From positions 1 to 64,000 of IMG/VR virus record IMGVR_UViG_3300046782_000129: DNA of 64,000 nt. One strand, written 5' to 3'. Of this stretch, positions 44,014 to 51,038 are shown piece after piece (positions within the stretch are counted from its first letter, which is position 1; every line of letters begins with the position of its first letter). Source of the DNA: a virus. Both the position numbers and the translations under genes were made by a program. A model generated the notes under the pieces. That model searched no databases. It saw nothing but the letters and a program-made list of their open reading frames with translations, and was not told where the DNA came from.

Positions 44014-45186
44014 TTGGCCCTAGTCCTGAAGTCTGAGGGGAAGACTGTCCCGTCCGTCAAGAAGGATAGGAAGCCTCCAACTGGTACGTTGCAAGAGGTG
44101 TTGGTCGGGATCCGCAAAGACAAGGGTGAGAAGGTCGTGGTGGCAGGAAACGAAATTCCTGTCGTCAGACGTCTCCCCACAGGCATCTTCGAATTTGATT
44201 TTTATACCGGTGGCGGCTTCCCGTGTGGCCGCTACAGCATTGTGTACGGTCCCGAGTCCGGGAACAAGACCAACGTCTGCCTCAAGGCTGTGTCCCATGC
44301 ACAGAAGCAACCGCCTCCCTGTAACAAAGCGATCTGGGTCAACATCGAACAAAGCTTCGACCCCGTTTGGGCAGAGCGTATGGGCGTCGATACTAAAGCT
44401 TTGTTGGTGGTTAACGCTGGCTATGGTGAGGAAGCCATTGATCTGGTGGATGCGCTGGTTCGGGCGGAGGATGTGGCCATTGTGGTTGTGGATTCTATGG
44501 CGGGTCTCATCGCCAGCAAAGAGATTGCCCAATCCGTCGAGCAATATGACGTCGGAACCTCCGCTCTCCTGATCAAACGCATGGTGAACAAGCTCATGAT
44601 CGCCTTCGGGGAAGAATCGAAGCGTGACCATGACCCCTGCGTCATCCTGATCAACCAGACTCGGTACAAGGTCGGGGTGATGTTCGGAGACCCGGAGACC
44701 ATGCCCGGTGGAGAGGCCCAGAAGTTTCTGTCCAGCCTCCGCGTGCGGTTGAGTGCGAAGAACGTCATCGACAAGGCCACCGGGATCTTGGTGTTCAAAG
44801 AAACCAAGGTGGTCGTCAAGAAGGCCAAGGTCCCAGTCAGGACCACCAGCTTTGAGTTCAGCCTCTGTGTCCACGCCCACGATGATCTGAAGGTCGGAGA
44901 GACCGATAGCTTCAACACCGTGAAGTCTCACCTCCAAGCGTTAGGGATGTTGGTCAAGACCTCCAAGGGTTATGCCCTGACGCAGAATGGAAAGACGCAG
45001 AACTATTCTACGCTGACGGCGATGCAGGACCGGTATCTGAAGGACGCCGTGTTCAAGATGTTCTTGCAGAGCATGGTGATCGAAGCGTACCGAGACAAGA
45101 TGGTGTTGGTCGAAGAGACGAATTATTCCCCGAATGATGTGGAGCCGGGAACGCCGGTCGAAGTGCAATCAGTTGCCGAGGAATGA
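44014..45186 (+). CDS. RecA/UvsX-like recombinase
   Basis: A 390-residue protein. TTG 44014 follows AAGGAG at 44003-44008; the GTG at 44008 lies inside that site. RecA features are a YGPESGNKT P-loop near residue 79, the catalytic-glutamate region VNIEQSFDP, Walker B VAIVVVDSMAGL near 155 and VILINQTRYKVG with the ATP-sensing glutamine. The P-loop has Asn where RecA proteins have the conserved Gly (GPESSGKT). It should coat ssDNA and drive strand exchange with the nearby nucleases and helicase. Confidence 0.88.
   Translation: MALVLKSEGKTVPSVKKDRKPPTGTLQEVLVGIRKDKGEKVVVAGNEIPVVRRLPTGIFEFDFYTGGGFPCGRYSIVYGPESGNKTNVCLKAVSHAQKQPPPCNKAIWVNIEQSFDPVWAERMGVDTKALLVVNAGYGEEAIDLVDALVRAEDVAIVVVDSMAGLIASKEIAQSVEQYDVGTSALLIKRMVNKLMIAFGEESKRDHDPCVILINQTRYKVGVMFGDPETMPGGEAQKFLSSLRVRLSAKNVIDKATGILVFKETKVVVKKAKVPVRTTSFEFSLCVHAHDDLKVGETDSFNTVKSHLQALGMLVKTSKGYALTQNGKTQNYSTLTAMQDRYLKDAVFKMFLQSMVIEAYRDKMVLVEETNYSPNDVEPGTPVEVQSVAEE
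45165..45176 (+). repeat. Dispersed palindrome, exact copy
   Basis: GCAATCAGTTGC near the end of the RecA gene, encoding part of V-Q-S-V-A. Confidence 0.85.
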
Positions 45187-45187
45187 A

Positions 45188-45511
45188 GTGGGATTGCATA
45201 TCAGTCCGGAAGCGAATGACCTCATAAAAGTGCATTGGACAGATGCGGCACTGGAGGTTGTTCATGCCATAGCCCAGACTACTATGTACCTTACGACAGA
45301 TAAGGTCTGGTGGACGCTACCAGCACACTATCGAAAAGTCGTGAGAGAGCCACGAAGGTTGGGACCGGTGATGGTCAGAGCGCGGTCACTTGGGTGGATT
45401 ACTTCTATGGAAAAGTGGTCCAAAAGCAATCGTTCTGTGAATCATCACAGACCTCTTAGGATGTGGAAGTCATTGCTGTTCAAAAAAGTGGTGGTAATAC
45501 GCAGAGGGTGA
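45188..45511 (+). CDS. Phage-conserved protein of unknown function
   Basis: A 107-residue protein from GTG 45188. The order ALEVVHAIAQTTMYLTTDKVW, PREPRRLGPVMVRARSLGWI with V-for-P shifts, and NHHRPLRMWKSL is a phage family I recognise by its motif order, without assigned function. Like the gene at 37843 it is A/T-richer than its neighbours, hinting at separate acquisition into this operon. Confidence 0.65.
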   Translation: MGLHISPEANDLIKVHWTDAALEVVHAIAQTTMYLTTDKVWWTLPAHYRKVVREPRRLGPVMVRARSLGWITSMEKWSKSNRSVNHHRPLRMWKSLLFKKVVVIRRG

Positions 45512-45514
45512 GTG

Positions 45515-45877
45515 ATGCCGAACCCGTATCTGGACCGCTTAGCAGCGCAGGGTAACAACGCCCACGGCAAGAAGTCAGAGCGCAAGGTGGCCAAGAAGTT
45601 GGGTGCCAAACTCCATCCGAATTCCGGAGCCATGGTGGGGGCGAAGTCTGATGCCAGCCTCAAGACTTATCGACTCGAAATGAAATCGACCACCACGCAA
45701 ACGCTCATCATCGAGATGGCGTGGCTGGTGAAAATCGCACAAGAAGCCTTAGCCCATGGGCAGACCCCTGCCGTCGTGGCGTCCTTCGTGGACCCCCAAG
45801 GGAACCCACGAATGAAGACCTACGCCGAGTGGGTGGTACTGCCCATGGCCACATTCAAAGACCTCACTGAGACGTAG
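45515..45877 (+). CDS. PD-(D/E)XK endonuclease, Hjc-like
   Basis: A 120-residue protein from ATG 45515. The catalytic pattern of small Holliday-junction or nicking nucleases is visible: Glu22 in KKSERKVAK, Asp46 in GAKSDAS, then Glu55-x-Lys57 in YRLEMKST. It stands between RecA and a Cas4-like nuclease, so recombination or DNA-end processing is likely. Confidence 0.65.
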   Translation: MPNPYLDRLAAQGNNAHGKKSERKVAKKLGAKLHPNSGAMVGAKSDASLKTYRLEMKSTTTQTLIIEMAWLVKIAQEALAHGQTPAVVASFVDPQGNPRMKTYAEWVVLPMATFKDLTET

Positions 45878-45879
45878 CC

Positions 45880-46776
45880 ATGACCTCGTGGTTGCACAAC
45901 GCCATTCACCAGTCCAACAAGCCGAAGCAGTCGGTGATTGGTGTGCTCAAGCGGCACTTGGGGGGCATGCACCCCGGACGGTCGATGAAGGTGCTCCATG
46001 CCTCCGACGTGACTAAGCCACACTTCTGTCCACGTCGATGGGCCTTCTTCGATATCTTTGAGAAGGATCCACCACCCGATCCTGTGTCGGCGGCACTAGA
46101 CGTGACGTTCCAGATGGGTCTCCATGCTGAGCAACTGGTGGTCGAAGAGTGGGGCGGCGATGCCGTGATTGGGAACTGGCGATGCCGATATTGTGGAGAG
46201 CAACGGTCAATGGTACCCAAGCCCGAGGGCTGGTGCTCCGACGACCGGAGGCACTGGTGGCAGTATCTTCAGATGACCGTGGAGGCCCCGGAGTACGGAA
46301 TCCAAGGCGGCATCGATGCGTTGTTCAACATCGGGGCACCGCAACTGGTGATTACCGAGATGAAGACGCTGAACCCCACGGAATTTGAAACGATCCTGAC
46401 GCCTCTGCCAGAGCACCGGCTCCGCACCAACCTGTACATGCGGATCTTGGAACAGTCGTTGCATCCGTTCAAAGAAAAAATCAACACCAAGGAAGCCAGA
46501 GTGTTGTATATTAGCCGTGGCTATGGAAAGCTGAACGCCGAGTGGAATGAGATTCTGCCGTTCAAGGAGTTCACGGTCAAAAGGAACGACGGGGATTTAC
46601 AGGAGTTTCTGAAGCGGGCAACGTTGTTGAAGGAGTTCCGAGACCATGGTGTGATGCCTCCGGGCATCTGCACCACCGCGTTGGACAAGATTGCCAAGGC
46701 GTGCAGCGTGTGTCCCCCGTGCTTCTCCGGGAAGTATCCAGCCGGGAAGAAGGTGGAGTGCGTACCGCAGGTTTAG
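45880..46776 (+). CDS. Cas4/RecB-like nuclease with Fe-S cysteines
   Basis: A 298-residue protein. The PD-(D/E)XK core has GGIDALF near residue 144 and VITEMKT near 160. A first cysteine (HFCPRRWAF, Cys50) and a C-terminal cysteine set (CSVCPPC...C, residues about 274-294) match the Fe-S arrangement of Cas4 and AddB-type nucleases. An extra C-x2-C near residue 106 adds a possible zinc site. No CRISPR array is present, so it probably resects DNA ends for recombination or replication. Confidence 0.75.
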   Translation: MTSWLHNAIHQSNKPKQSVIGVLKRHLGGMHPGRSMKVLHASDVTKPHFCPRRWAFFDIFEKDPPPDPVSAALDVTFQMGLHAEQLVVEEWGGDAVIGNWRCRYCGEQRSMVPKPEGWCSDDRRHWWQYLQMTVEAPEYGIQGGIDALFNIGAPQLVITEMKTLNPTEFETILTPLPEHRLRTNLYMRILEQSLHPFKEKINTKEARVLYISRGYGKLNAEWNEILPFKEFTVKRNDGDLQEFLKRATLLKEFRDHGVMPPGICTTALDKIAKACSVCPPCFSGKYPAGKKVECVPQV

Positions 46777-47249
46777 ACCCAGCCACCTGTACTGGTCTAG
46801 CACTGGTAGGAGAGGACGAAGACCGAGGCAAGACGATCCACATCAAGAAGGAGCGTGGCTTTCTTCGACTGCAACTGATTGCCAACGAGGTTTCTGAAAC
46901 GCTCCACACATGGGATCCGCTCTTTGTGGCGGTCGAGGGATACGCTTACGTCCGGAACGTGAGTTCGTTCGTCACACTGGTAGAGATTGGCACGGCGATT
47001 CGGATCGCCTTGAAGCAGATGGACATGTCGTGGGTCGAGGTGCCGCCGACCGTGCTAAAGAAATGGACGACAGGACGTGGAAACGCAACAAAAGACGAGA
47101 TGGCACTGGCCGTTAACCAGCGATGGGGATTCCATAGCCACTCGCATGATATCGTGGATGCGATTGCACTGGCGCAGATGGCGCAGCTAGGCTGGAAAGA
47201 AGTGCAAGAAATTCACGGCGTCACGGTCGGATGGACAAATTTCCGTTGA
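46758..47249 (+). CDS. RuvC-like Holliday junction resolvase
   Basis: A 163-residue protein from GTG 46758 (AAGGTGG upstream), overlapping the Cas4-like gene by 19 bp. RNase H-fold acidic residues are in place: Asp in RTAGLDPATCTG, Glu in FVAVEGYAY near residue 60, and two Asp in HDIVDAIALA near 135. It would cut four-way junctions before packaging. A palindrome copy lies at 46871. Confidence 0.75.
   Translation: MRTAGLDPATCTGLALVGEDEDRGKTIHIKKERGFLRLQLIANEVSETLHTWDPLFVAVEGYAYVRNVSSFVTLVEIGTAIRIALKQMDMSWVEVPPTVLKKWTTGRGNATKDEMALAVNQRWGFHSHSHDIVDAIALAQMAQLGWKEVQEIHGVTVGWTNFR
46871..46882 (+). repeat. Dispersed palindrome, exact copy
   Basis: GCAACTGATTGC in the RuvC-like gene, encoding part of L-Q-L-I-A. 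Confidence 0.8.
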
Positions 47250-47275
47250 CAAACGGATACTAACTTCAGTAGAGT
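47246..47275 (+). promoter_or_regulatory. Sigma70-like promoter
   Basis: TTGACA 47246-47251, 18-nt spacer, TAGAGT 47270-47275. It drives the gene at 47343. Confidence 0.65.
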
Positions 47276-47342
47276 GAAAACAGCCACAAAAGCTGGGCTA
47301 AACAGATCGTTGAGTCCAAGGAGTGGAAAGGAGTAGTTTGTG

Positions 47343-48074
47343 ATGAAAATCGGAGCATTTCGAAAGAACGTCGGGAAGACTCTCACGGTCAAGTCCACCA
47401 AACTGGGGCTGAAGACCGTCGCCAAGAACACGGCCCGGACGAACATCGCACTGGGCACCGTCGCGCTGAAGGTCCACACGGGCCAGTTGCTTCAGACGAT
47501 GAACCAGTACCTGCTCGGCGTGCAGCAGACGCAGGAGATGAAGGACTCGGCTCTGCCGGTCATGGGCAACATCGGGTACGACTTGGCTCTGTTGGCCAAG
47601 GTGCTCAAGGGCAAGCTGCCGTCGAGCACGAAGAAGATCAAGCTGGTGGGCACGCGGGCGGCGGCGATCCTCATGCTGGACGGTCTGGCCACGGATTTGC
47701 TGGTGCAGGTTCAGCGAGGCGCGTTTCAGGCCCCCAAGATGACCACGGTCAAGAAGCTGGTCTCCATGCCCCTGAAGGGCGGAGCCAAGGAAGAGCGCAA
47801 CGTCGAGGTCGTGGACTCGGAGGCCGAGAACGCCGCCGAGACGGAGCGTCAGACGGAGATGAAGTCGTTCCTCAGCGGGGCGGTGGATGTCTACTGGCGG
47901 CTGTGCTTTGACCTGTTCGGACAGCCCCCGGTGCATGTGCTGGAACACCAGTTCAAGGTCATGCAGCAGGCGTACCCGTCCGTCGAGTTCAACGCGAAGC
48001 CCAAGGTGAAGAAGGCCCCGGCGAAGGCCGTTGCCAAGGTCAAGAAGAGCAAGGCCGAAGCGGTGTCCGCGTAG
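47343..48074 (+). CDS. Unidentified basic protein
   Basis: A 243-residue protein; ATG 47343 follows AAGGAG. The body is mainly helical (residues 40-130), with a possible helical bundle MGNIGYDLALLAKVLKGKL. The last 30 residues are Lys/Ala-rich like a histone tail (KVKKAPAKAVAKVKKSK). The tail suggests DNA binding. It has its own promoter and ends just before the next promoter. Confidence 0.55.
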   Translation: MKIGAFRKNVGKTLTVKSTKLGLKTVAKNTARTNIALGTVALKVHTGQLLQTMNQYLLGVQQTQEMKDSALPVMGNIGYDLALLAKVLKGKLPSSTKKIKLVGTRAAAILMLDGLATDLLVQVQRGAFQAPKMTTVKKLVSMPLKGGAKEERNVEVVDSEAENAAETERQTEMKSFLSGAVDVYWRLCFDLFGQPPVHVLEHQFKVMQQAYPSVEFNAKPKVKKAPAKAVAKVKKSKAEAVSA

Positions 48075-48077
48075 GAC

Positions 48078-48107
48078 TTGACAAATCAGCACCGGCCATG
48101 CCATAAT
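48078..48107 (+). promoter_or_regulatory. Sigma70-like promoter
   Basis: TTGACA 48078-48083, 18-nt spacer, CATAAT 48102-48107; AAGGAGG follows before ATG 48137. Confidence 0.8.
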
Positions 48108-48136
48108 AGGCAGGTTCGGTTCAAGGAGGAACAGAA

Positions 48137-48937
48137 ATGAGTTCAGCAGCAGAGTCAGCAACGGTGGTCGAGGAAGCCAAGACGGAAACGACCGCCATCG
48201 GGAAGAAGAAGGTCGAGAAGACGGGCAATCTGATCGTGGACATCGCCCATGAGGTCGAAGGTCTCACGAAGACGAAGGCCCTCAACGAGGCCGACCGGTT
48301 GGCCGAGAACATCGAGGTCAACTACTTCAAGATGGGCGGCGTCTTGAAGCTCATCAACGACAACTCGTGGTTCGAAGGCTTCGAACTGTTCGATGACTTC
48401 GTGCGGGAGAAGTATGGATTCGAAGGGCGGAAGGCCCGCTACCTCGTCTCCATCTACGACAACCTCGTCACCAAGATGATCCCGTGGGAGAAGGTCAGTC
48501 ATCTGGGCTGGACCAAGCTCAAGGATCTGGCCCCCGTCCTCACGGTGGACAACGTGGACGAGTGGGTGGCGAAGGCCGAGAAGCTGACGGTCAAGGAACT
48601 CTTGGCCATCATCAAGGAAGCCAAGGAGACCGGTGAGGGCGGCGACAAGAAGATCAAGACGACGGACGAGTTCGTCAAGATCAACTTCAAGCTCAAGCCC
48701 GATCAGGCGGAGATTGTGACGCAGGCTCTGGCGAAGGCCAAGGGTGAGCTTCACACGGAATTCGATGCCGTGGCTATCGAAAATATCTGCATGGGCTACG
48801 TCGGCGGGACGATTTCTGTCCCGAAGCCCTTCAGTCTGGACGAAGTGATCGAGACGACTGGGTTCGAACCGATGCTCAAACGGATCGCGGAGCTTTTCCC
48901 GTCCTATGACATCACGGTCGCGCCGGTCGAAGCGTAA
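48137..48937 (+). CDS. Possible DNA-binding protein (helical)
   Basis: A 266-residue protein. Residues 60-130 (YFKMGGVLKLINDNSWFEGF, FVREKYGFEGRKARYLVSIYDNLV) look like the helix-turn-helix region of ParB-related or DUF3102-like proteins, which respond to a DNA site. An acidic linker follows, then a compact C-terminal domain. With its own strong promoter and terminator it may be abundant, and it is a candidate binder of the dispersed palindrome. Family not confirmed. Confidence 0.5.
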   Translation: MSSAAESATVVEEAKTETTAIGKKKVEKTGNLIVDIAHEVEGLTKTKALNEADRLAENIEVNYFKMGGVLKLINDNSWFEGFELFDDFVREKYGFEGRKARYLVSIYDNLVTKMIPWEKVSHLGWTKLKDLAPVLTVDNVDEWVAKAEKLTVKELLAIIKEAKETGEGGDKKIKTTDEFVKINFKLKPDQAEIVTQALAKAKGELHTEFDAVAIENICMGYVGGTISVPKPFSLDEVIETTGFEPMLKRIAELFPSYDITVAPVEA

Positions 48938-48942
48938 GAAAT

Positions 48943-48964
48943 TCGGGCGGCAACTGACGCCCGA
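48943..48964 (+). terminator. Hairpin after the gene at 48137
   Basis: TCGGGCG pairs with CGCCCGA across an 8-nt loop, with no T-run. It probably acts with the next hairpin to end transcription or stabilise the 3' end. Confidence 0.5.
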
Positions 48965-48968
48965 GGGG

Positions 48969-49020
48969 TGGTTGGGTCAGGGTGAGGATGTCATTCCGCA
49001 GCCCGCCCAACCATGTTTTT
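48969..49020 (+). terminator. Terminator with large loop
   Basis: TGGTTGGG at 48969-48976 pairs with CCCAACCA at 49006-49013, followed by TGTTTTT. The loop of about 29 nt is unusually large for an intrinsic terminator. Confidence 0.55.
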
Positions 49021-49026
49021 CTTTTG

Positions 49027-49038
49027 GCACTTGATTGC
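49027..49038 (-). repeat. Dispersed palindrome, variant half-site copy over a -35
   Basis: GCACTTGATTGC (reverse complement GCAATCAAGTGC). Its inner TTGATT at 49031-49036 could itself serve as the -35 of the promoter ending at 49060. Confidence 0.7.
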
Positions 49039-49060
49039 ATAGGGTCAAGCAGCGTAGACT
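49031..49060 (+). promoter_or_regulatory. Promoter overlapped by the palindrome
   Basis: TTGATT 49031-49036, 18-nt spacer, TAGACT 49055-49060. It drives the small Gly-Pro gene at 49094. Confidence 0.55.
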
Positions 49061-49093
49061 GTGGCTCCCCCGCCGTATAAAAGGAGCACATGA

Positions 49094-49333
49094 ATGGCTG
49101 AGACACCAGAACAACCCACGGATCCCACGTCCCCACCGGAAACGACTCCACCGGCCCATCCCGATCACGAACTACCGGGTGGCCCCGGCAGACCGGGTGG
49201 AAGTCCCGGACGTCCGGGTGGACCTATCGGACCCGGAGGCCCCGGTGGACCGGCTGGTCCCGGTGGTCCCGGTGGTGGTCCCGTCAGGCCCGGAGACAAA
49301 CCGGAACCCGGACGGCCACAGCCGAAGCGGTAA
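49094..49333 (+). CDS. Small Gly-Pro-rich (collagen-like) protein
   Basis: A 79-residue protein with an acidic Pro/Thr start and a Gly-Pro-Gly repeat region (residues about 28-65), too short and too Gly-rich for a stable collagen helix by itself. It has AAAAGGAG before ATG 49094, its own promoter and a strong terminator, so it is a self-contained unit. Function unknown. Confidence 0.65.
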   Translation: MAETPEQPTDPTSPPETTPPAHPDHELPGGPGRPGGSPGRPGGPIGPGGPGGPAGPGGPGGGPVRPGDKPEPGRPQPKR

Positions 49334-49347
49334 ACGTTACGCACGGA

Positions 49348-49379
49348 AGGGGGCGGTGTAAGCCGCCCTCTACTTTTTT
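49348..49379 (+). terminator. Intrinsic terminator
   Basis: A stem of nine base pairs (GGGGGCGG side with CCGCCCTC, one G-U pair) and a short loop, followed by TACTTTTTT. Confidence 0.8.
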
Positions 49380-49394
49380 GTTGGTGGAGGCGTT

Positions 49395-49607
49395 GTGGGC
49401 AAGGAAGATCGTCAGTCGGGGATTGTCGTCCGAGTGTTCCCGGACAAAGGCTTTGGCTTCATCCGGGATCAGAAGGGCACAGAATACTTTTTCCATCGAA
49501 CCGCATGTCGTGAGTGGGACACCCTGAAGATGCACCAGTCAGTGACGTTCATGGTGCAAGACAACCCCAAGGGACCACGCGCCGAAGACATTGCGGCTTT
49601 GTCGTAG
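49395..49607 (+). CDS. Cold-shock-domain protein
   Basis: A 70-residue protein from GTG 49395. The single OB-fold has the RNP1 motif KGFGFI near residue 18 and the RNP2-like EYFFHRTA near 30, as in CspA. It should bind single-stranded RNA/DNA and may act as an RNA chaperone or antiterminator for phage transcripts. It is separated from the previous gene by a terminator. Confidence 0.88.
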   Translation: MGKEDRQSGIVVRVFPDKGFGFIRDQKGTEYFFHRTACREWDTLKMHQSVTFMVQDNPKGPRAEDIAALS

Positions 49608-49620
49608 GAAAACACCCCAC

Positions 49621-49649
49621 TTGACAAACGTTTGACAAGTGTGTTAAGT
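49621..49649 (+). promoter_or_regulatory. Sigma70-like promoter for PEP-CTERM gene 1
   Basis: TTGACA 49621-49626, 17-nt spacer, TTAAGT 49644-49649. A second TTGACA lies at 49632, and CAAACGTTTG (49625-49634) is a perfect palindrome over the -35. Confidence 0.7.
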
Positions 49650-49675
49650 TAGGGGTTCGGTCGTCGTCAAGTAGT

Positions 49676-49685
49676 TGTCATGACA
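49676..49685 (+). promoter_or_regulatory. Palindrome in the leader of PEP-CTERM gene 1
   Basis: TGTCATGACA, a perfect 10-bp palindrome about 20 nt after the predicted start of transcription. It may be a repressor site. Confidence 0.35.
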
Positions 49686-49722
49686 CTCGGGTACTATTGT
49701 CGGCAATAGGAGGAAGTTCACA

Positions 49723-50397
49723 ATGAAGCAGTTCAAGACTCTCACTCTCGCAGTCGCACTTCTCGCGGTCCCCGCACTCGCGTCGGCCAGCACCATTCTC
49801 CAGTTCACGGAGTCTGGTGGGTTCAACACGCCGTTCACGATTACCGGGAATGGAGCCACGGCCACCATCAGTGGCAACAAGACCGTCAGCGTCACCATCG
49901 ACCCGGCGTTCTGTGCCGTGGCCGGTTGTGGTGGGATCCCGACCACGGATACCTACGTGCTGAACTTGGTGGCCAACAGCATCGGGACCGCTCAGGTCGT
50001 CGGTACGTCATTCAGTGAGGCGTTCTCTGGGACGTTCTCGTTCACCGGCACGGGTGCTCACGCTGGTCTGAACTTGCTGACGGTTAATTTCACCGACCTG
50101 CTTCAGGGCAGCATCGGCGGAACGAACCCGACGCTCCAGTCCAGTCAGCCGCCTGACTCGTTCTCGGGCACGTCGGCCATCTTCGGCACGCTCAATCCGC
50201 CGCGTGGGTTCAGCTTCGGGTTCTCGAATTTGAACCCGGCGTTGGGCGTCAACGGTACGGCAGTCCGCAGCGGTGTTGGTGACCTCGCAGGCACCATCAA
50301 CGCGACGGCCTCCACGGTTCCGGAGCCGACGTCGATGGTGTTGCTCGGCAGCGGGCTGGCACTCTTCGCACGTAAGCTGAAGGCCCGCAAGCAGTAA
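49723..50397 (+). CDS. PEP-CTERM sorting-domain protein 1
   Basis: A 224-residue secreted protein. A signal peptide (KQFKTLTLAVALLAVPALASA, cleavage near residue 22) leads to a Ser/Thr/Gly-rich beta body with one Cys pair. The C-terminal 26 residues are VPEP, a hydrophobic stretch and an Arg/Lys end (FARKLKARKQ): the PEP-CTERM tail that exosortase (XrtA/EpsH) cuts in Gram-negative biofilm formers. No exosortase is encoded here, so host machinery would process it. Own promoter and terminator make it look like a moron. Confidence 0.9.
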   Translation: MKQFKTLTLAVALLAVPALASASTILQFTESGGFNTPFTITGNGATATISGNKTVSVTIDPAFCAVAGCGGIPTTDTYVLNLVANSIGTAQVVGTSFSEAFSGTFSFTGTGAHAGLNLLTVNFTDLLQGSIGGTNPTLQSSQPPDSFSGTSAIFGTLNPPRGFSFGFSNLNPALGVNGTAVRSGVGDLAGTINATASTVPEPTSMVLLGSGLALFARKLKARKQ

Positions 50398-50412
50398 GTC
50401 TCCCCAGCAAGG

Positions 50413-50456
50413 CCCACGCAGTGGCAGACCTCGTTCGAAGGGCACCACTGCGTGGG
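50413..50456 (+). terminator. Terminator after PEP-CTERM gene 1
   Basis: A perfect 12-bp stem (CCCACGCAGTGG with CCACTGCGTGGG) and a 20-nt loop, followed by ATTTCTCT; the U-run is weak but the stem is strong. Confidence 0.6.
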
Positions 50457-50482
50457 ATTTCTCTCTAGATCCATAGGACAAT

Positions 50483-50511
50483 TGGACTTGATGTAGGCTC
50501 TGTGGTAGAGT
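50483..50511 (+). promoter_or_regulatory. Weak sigma70-like promoter
   Basis: TTGGAC 50483-50488, 17-nt spacer, TAGAGT 50506-50511, upstream of ATG 50524. Confidence 0.45.
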
Positions 50512-50523
50512 GCGGGCTTTCCC

Positions 50524-50823
50524 ATGCCCAATTGCCATGATTGCCAGTTCTGGAAGAAAGATTGGGGTATCTGGGCGCACAACCGATGGACACGAGCGTA
50601 TTCCGAGAGAGGCTGGTGTACGTATCGTAAATTGGATCCACCCCTAGAGATGTCAGGCACGGCGATCTTCTGCCACTTTTATCAAGCCCTTCCAGAAAAA
50701 CCTGATGTCTTCTATGCCCCCGGTCAATCGCAAGCTAGTCATCCAAGCGATGCTCAATGCATTGACCGCGCCCACCAAACCCCTGACTCAGTGGGAAGAG
50801 AAATTCTTGGAAAGCATCGGTGA
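50524..50823 (+). CDS. Small cysteine protein
   Basis: A 99-residue protein starting about 13 nt after the predicted -10, so nearly leaderless. Four cysteines near the N-terminal half (C-x2-C, then two more by residue 50) suggest a metal site. The last third overlaps the next gene in another frame and looks unstructured. Not recognised. Confidence 0.45.
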   Translation: MPNCHDCQFWKKDWGIWAHNRWTRAYSERGWCTYRKLDPPLEMSGTAIFCHFYQALPEKPDVFYAPGQSQASHPSDAQCIDRAHQTPDSVGREILGKHR

Positions 50824-50902
50824 AGATTTCGATGCCAAAGGTACGCTGTCAGAGAAGCAATTCGCGGTGCTAGACAGGATTTACAACGCGAAGGCGAATT
50901 GA
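50705..50902 (+). CDS. Small helical phage protein
   Basis: A 65-residue protein (ATG 50705 or 50714) overlapping the previous gene. The sequence LTQWEEKFLESIGEDFDAKGTLSEKQFAVLDRIY has the pattern of a short helical unit found in phage hypothetical proteins. Function unknown. Confidence 0.55.
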   Translation: MSSMPPVNRKLVIQAMLNALTAPTKPLTQWEEKFLESIGEDFDAKGTLSEKQFAVLDRIYNAKAN

Positions 50903-50904
50903 AT

Positions 50905-50934
50905 TTGACGAGAGGTTAGGCCCCGCAGTAGGAT
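50905..50934 (+). promoter_or_regulatory. Sigma70-like promoter before the structured leader
   Basis: TTGACG 50905-50910, 18-nt spacer, TAGGAT 50929-50934; the transcript would begin just before the structured leader. Confidence 0.55.
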
Positions 50935-50942
50935 GGGGCTGG

Positions 50943-51030
50943 GTCGCCCGATGGGATTAGGTTGTAGACGATGTGAGGATGGGAGAGTCTTCTCACCGCG
51001 TCTGCTGGGGAGCCGAACCCACCGGGCGAC
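50943..51030 (+). ncRNA. Structured leader RNA, possible regulatory RNA
   Basis: GTCGCCCG-A-TGGG at 50943-50955 pairs with CCCA-C-CGGGCGAC at 51018-51030 (12 pairs, one mismatch). Inside, AGACG (50966) pairs with CGTCT (50999) and GTGAG (50973) with CTCAC (50992). The fold directly follows a promoter and precedes the gene at 51076. It is not a tRNA or a riboswitch I know. Confidence 0.45.
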
Positions 51031-51038
51031 TGCTTTCT

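Noticed and set aside
45880-46776. CRISPR-associated role for the Cas4-like nuclease
   Set aside because: No repeat-spacer array or other cas gene is present; phage Cas4-like nucleases commonly occur alone.
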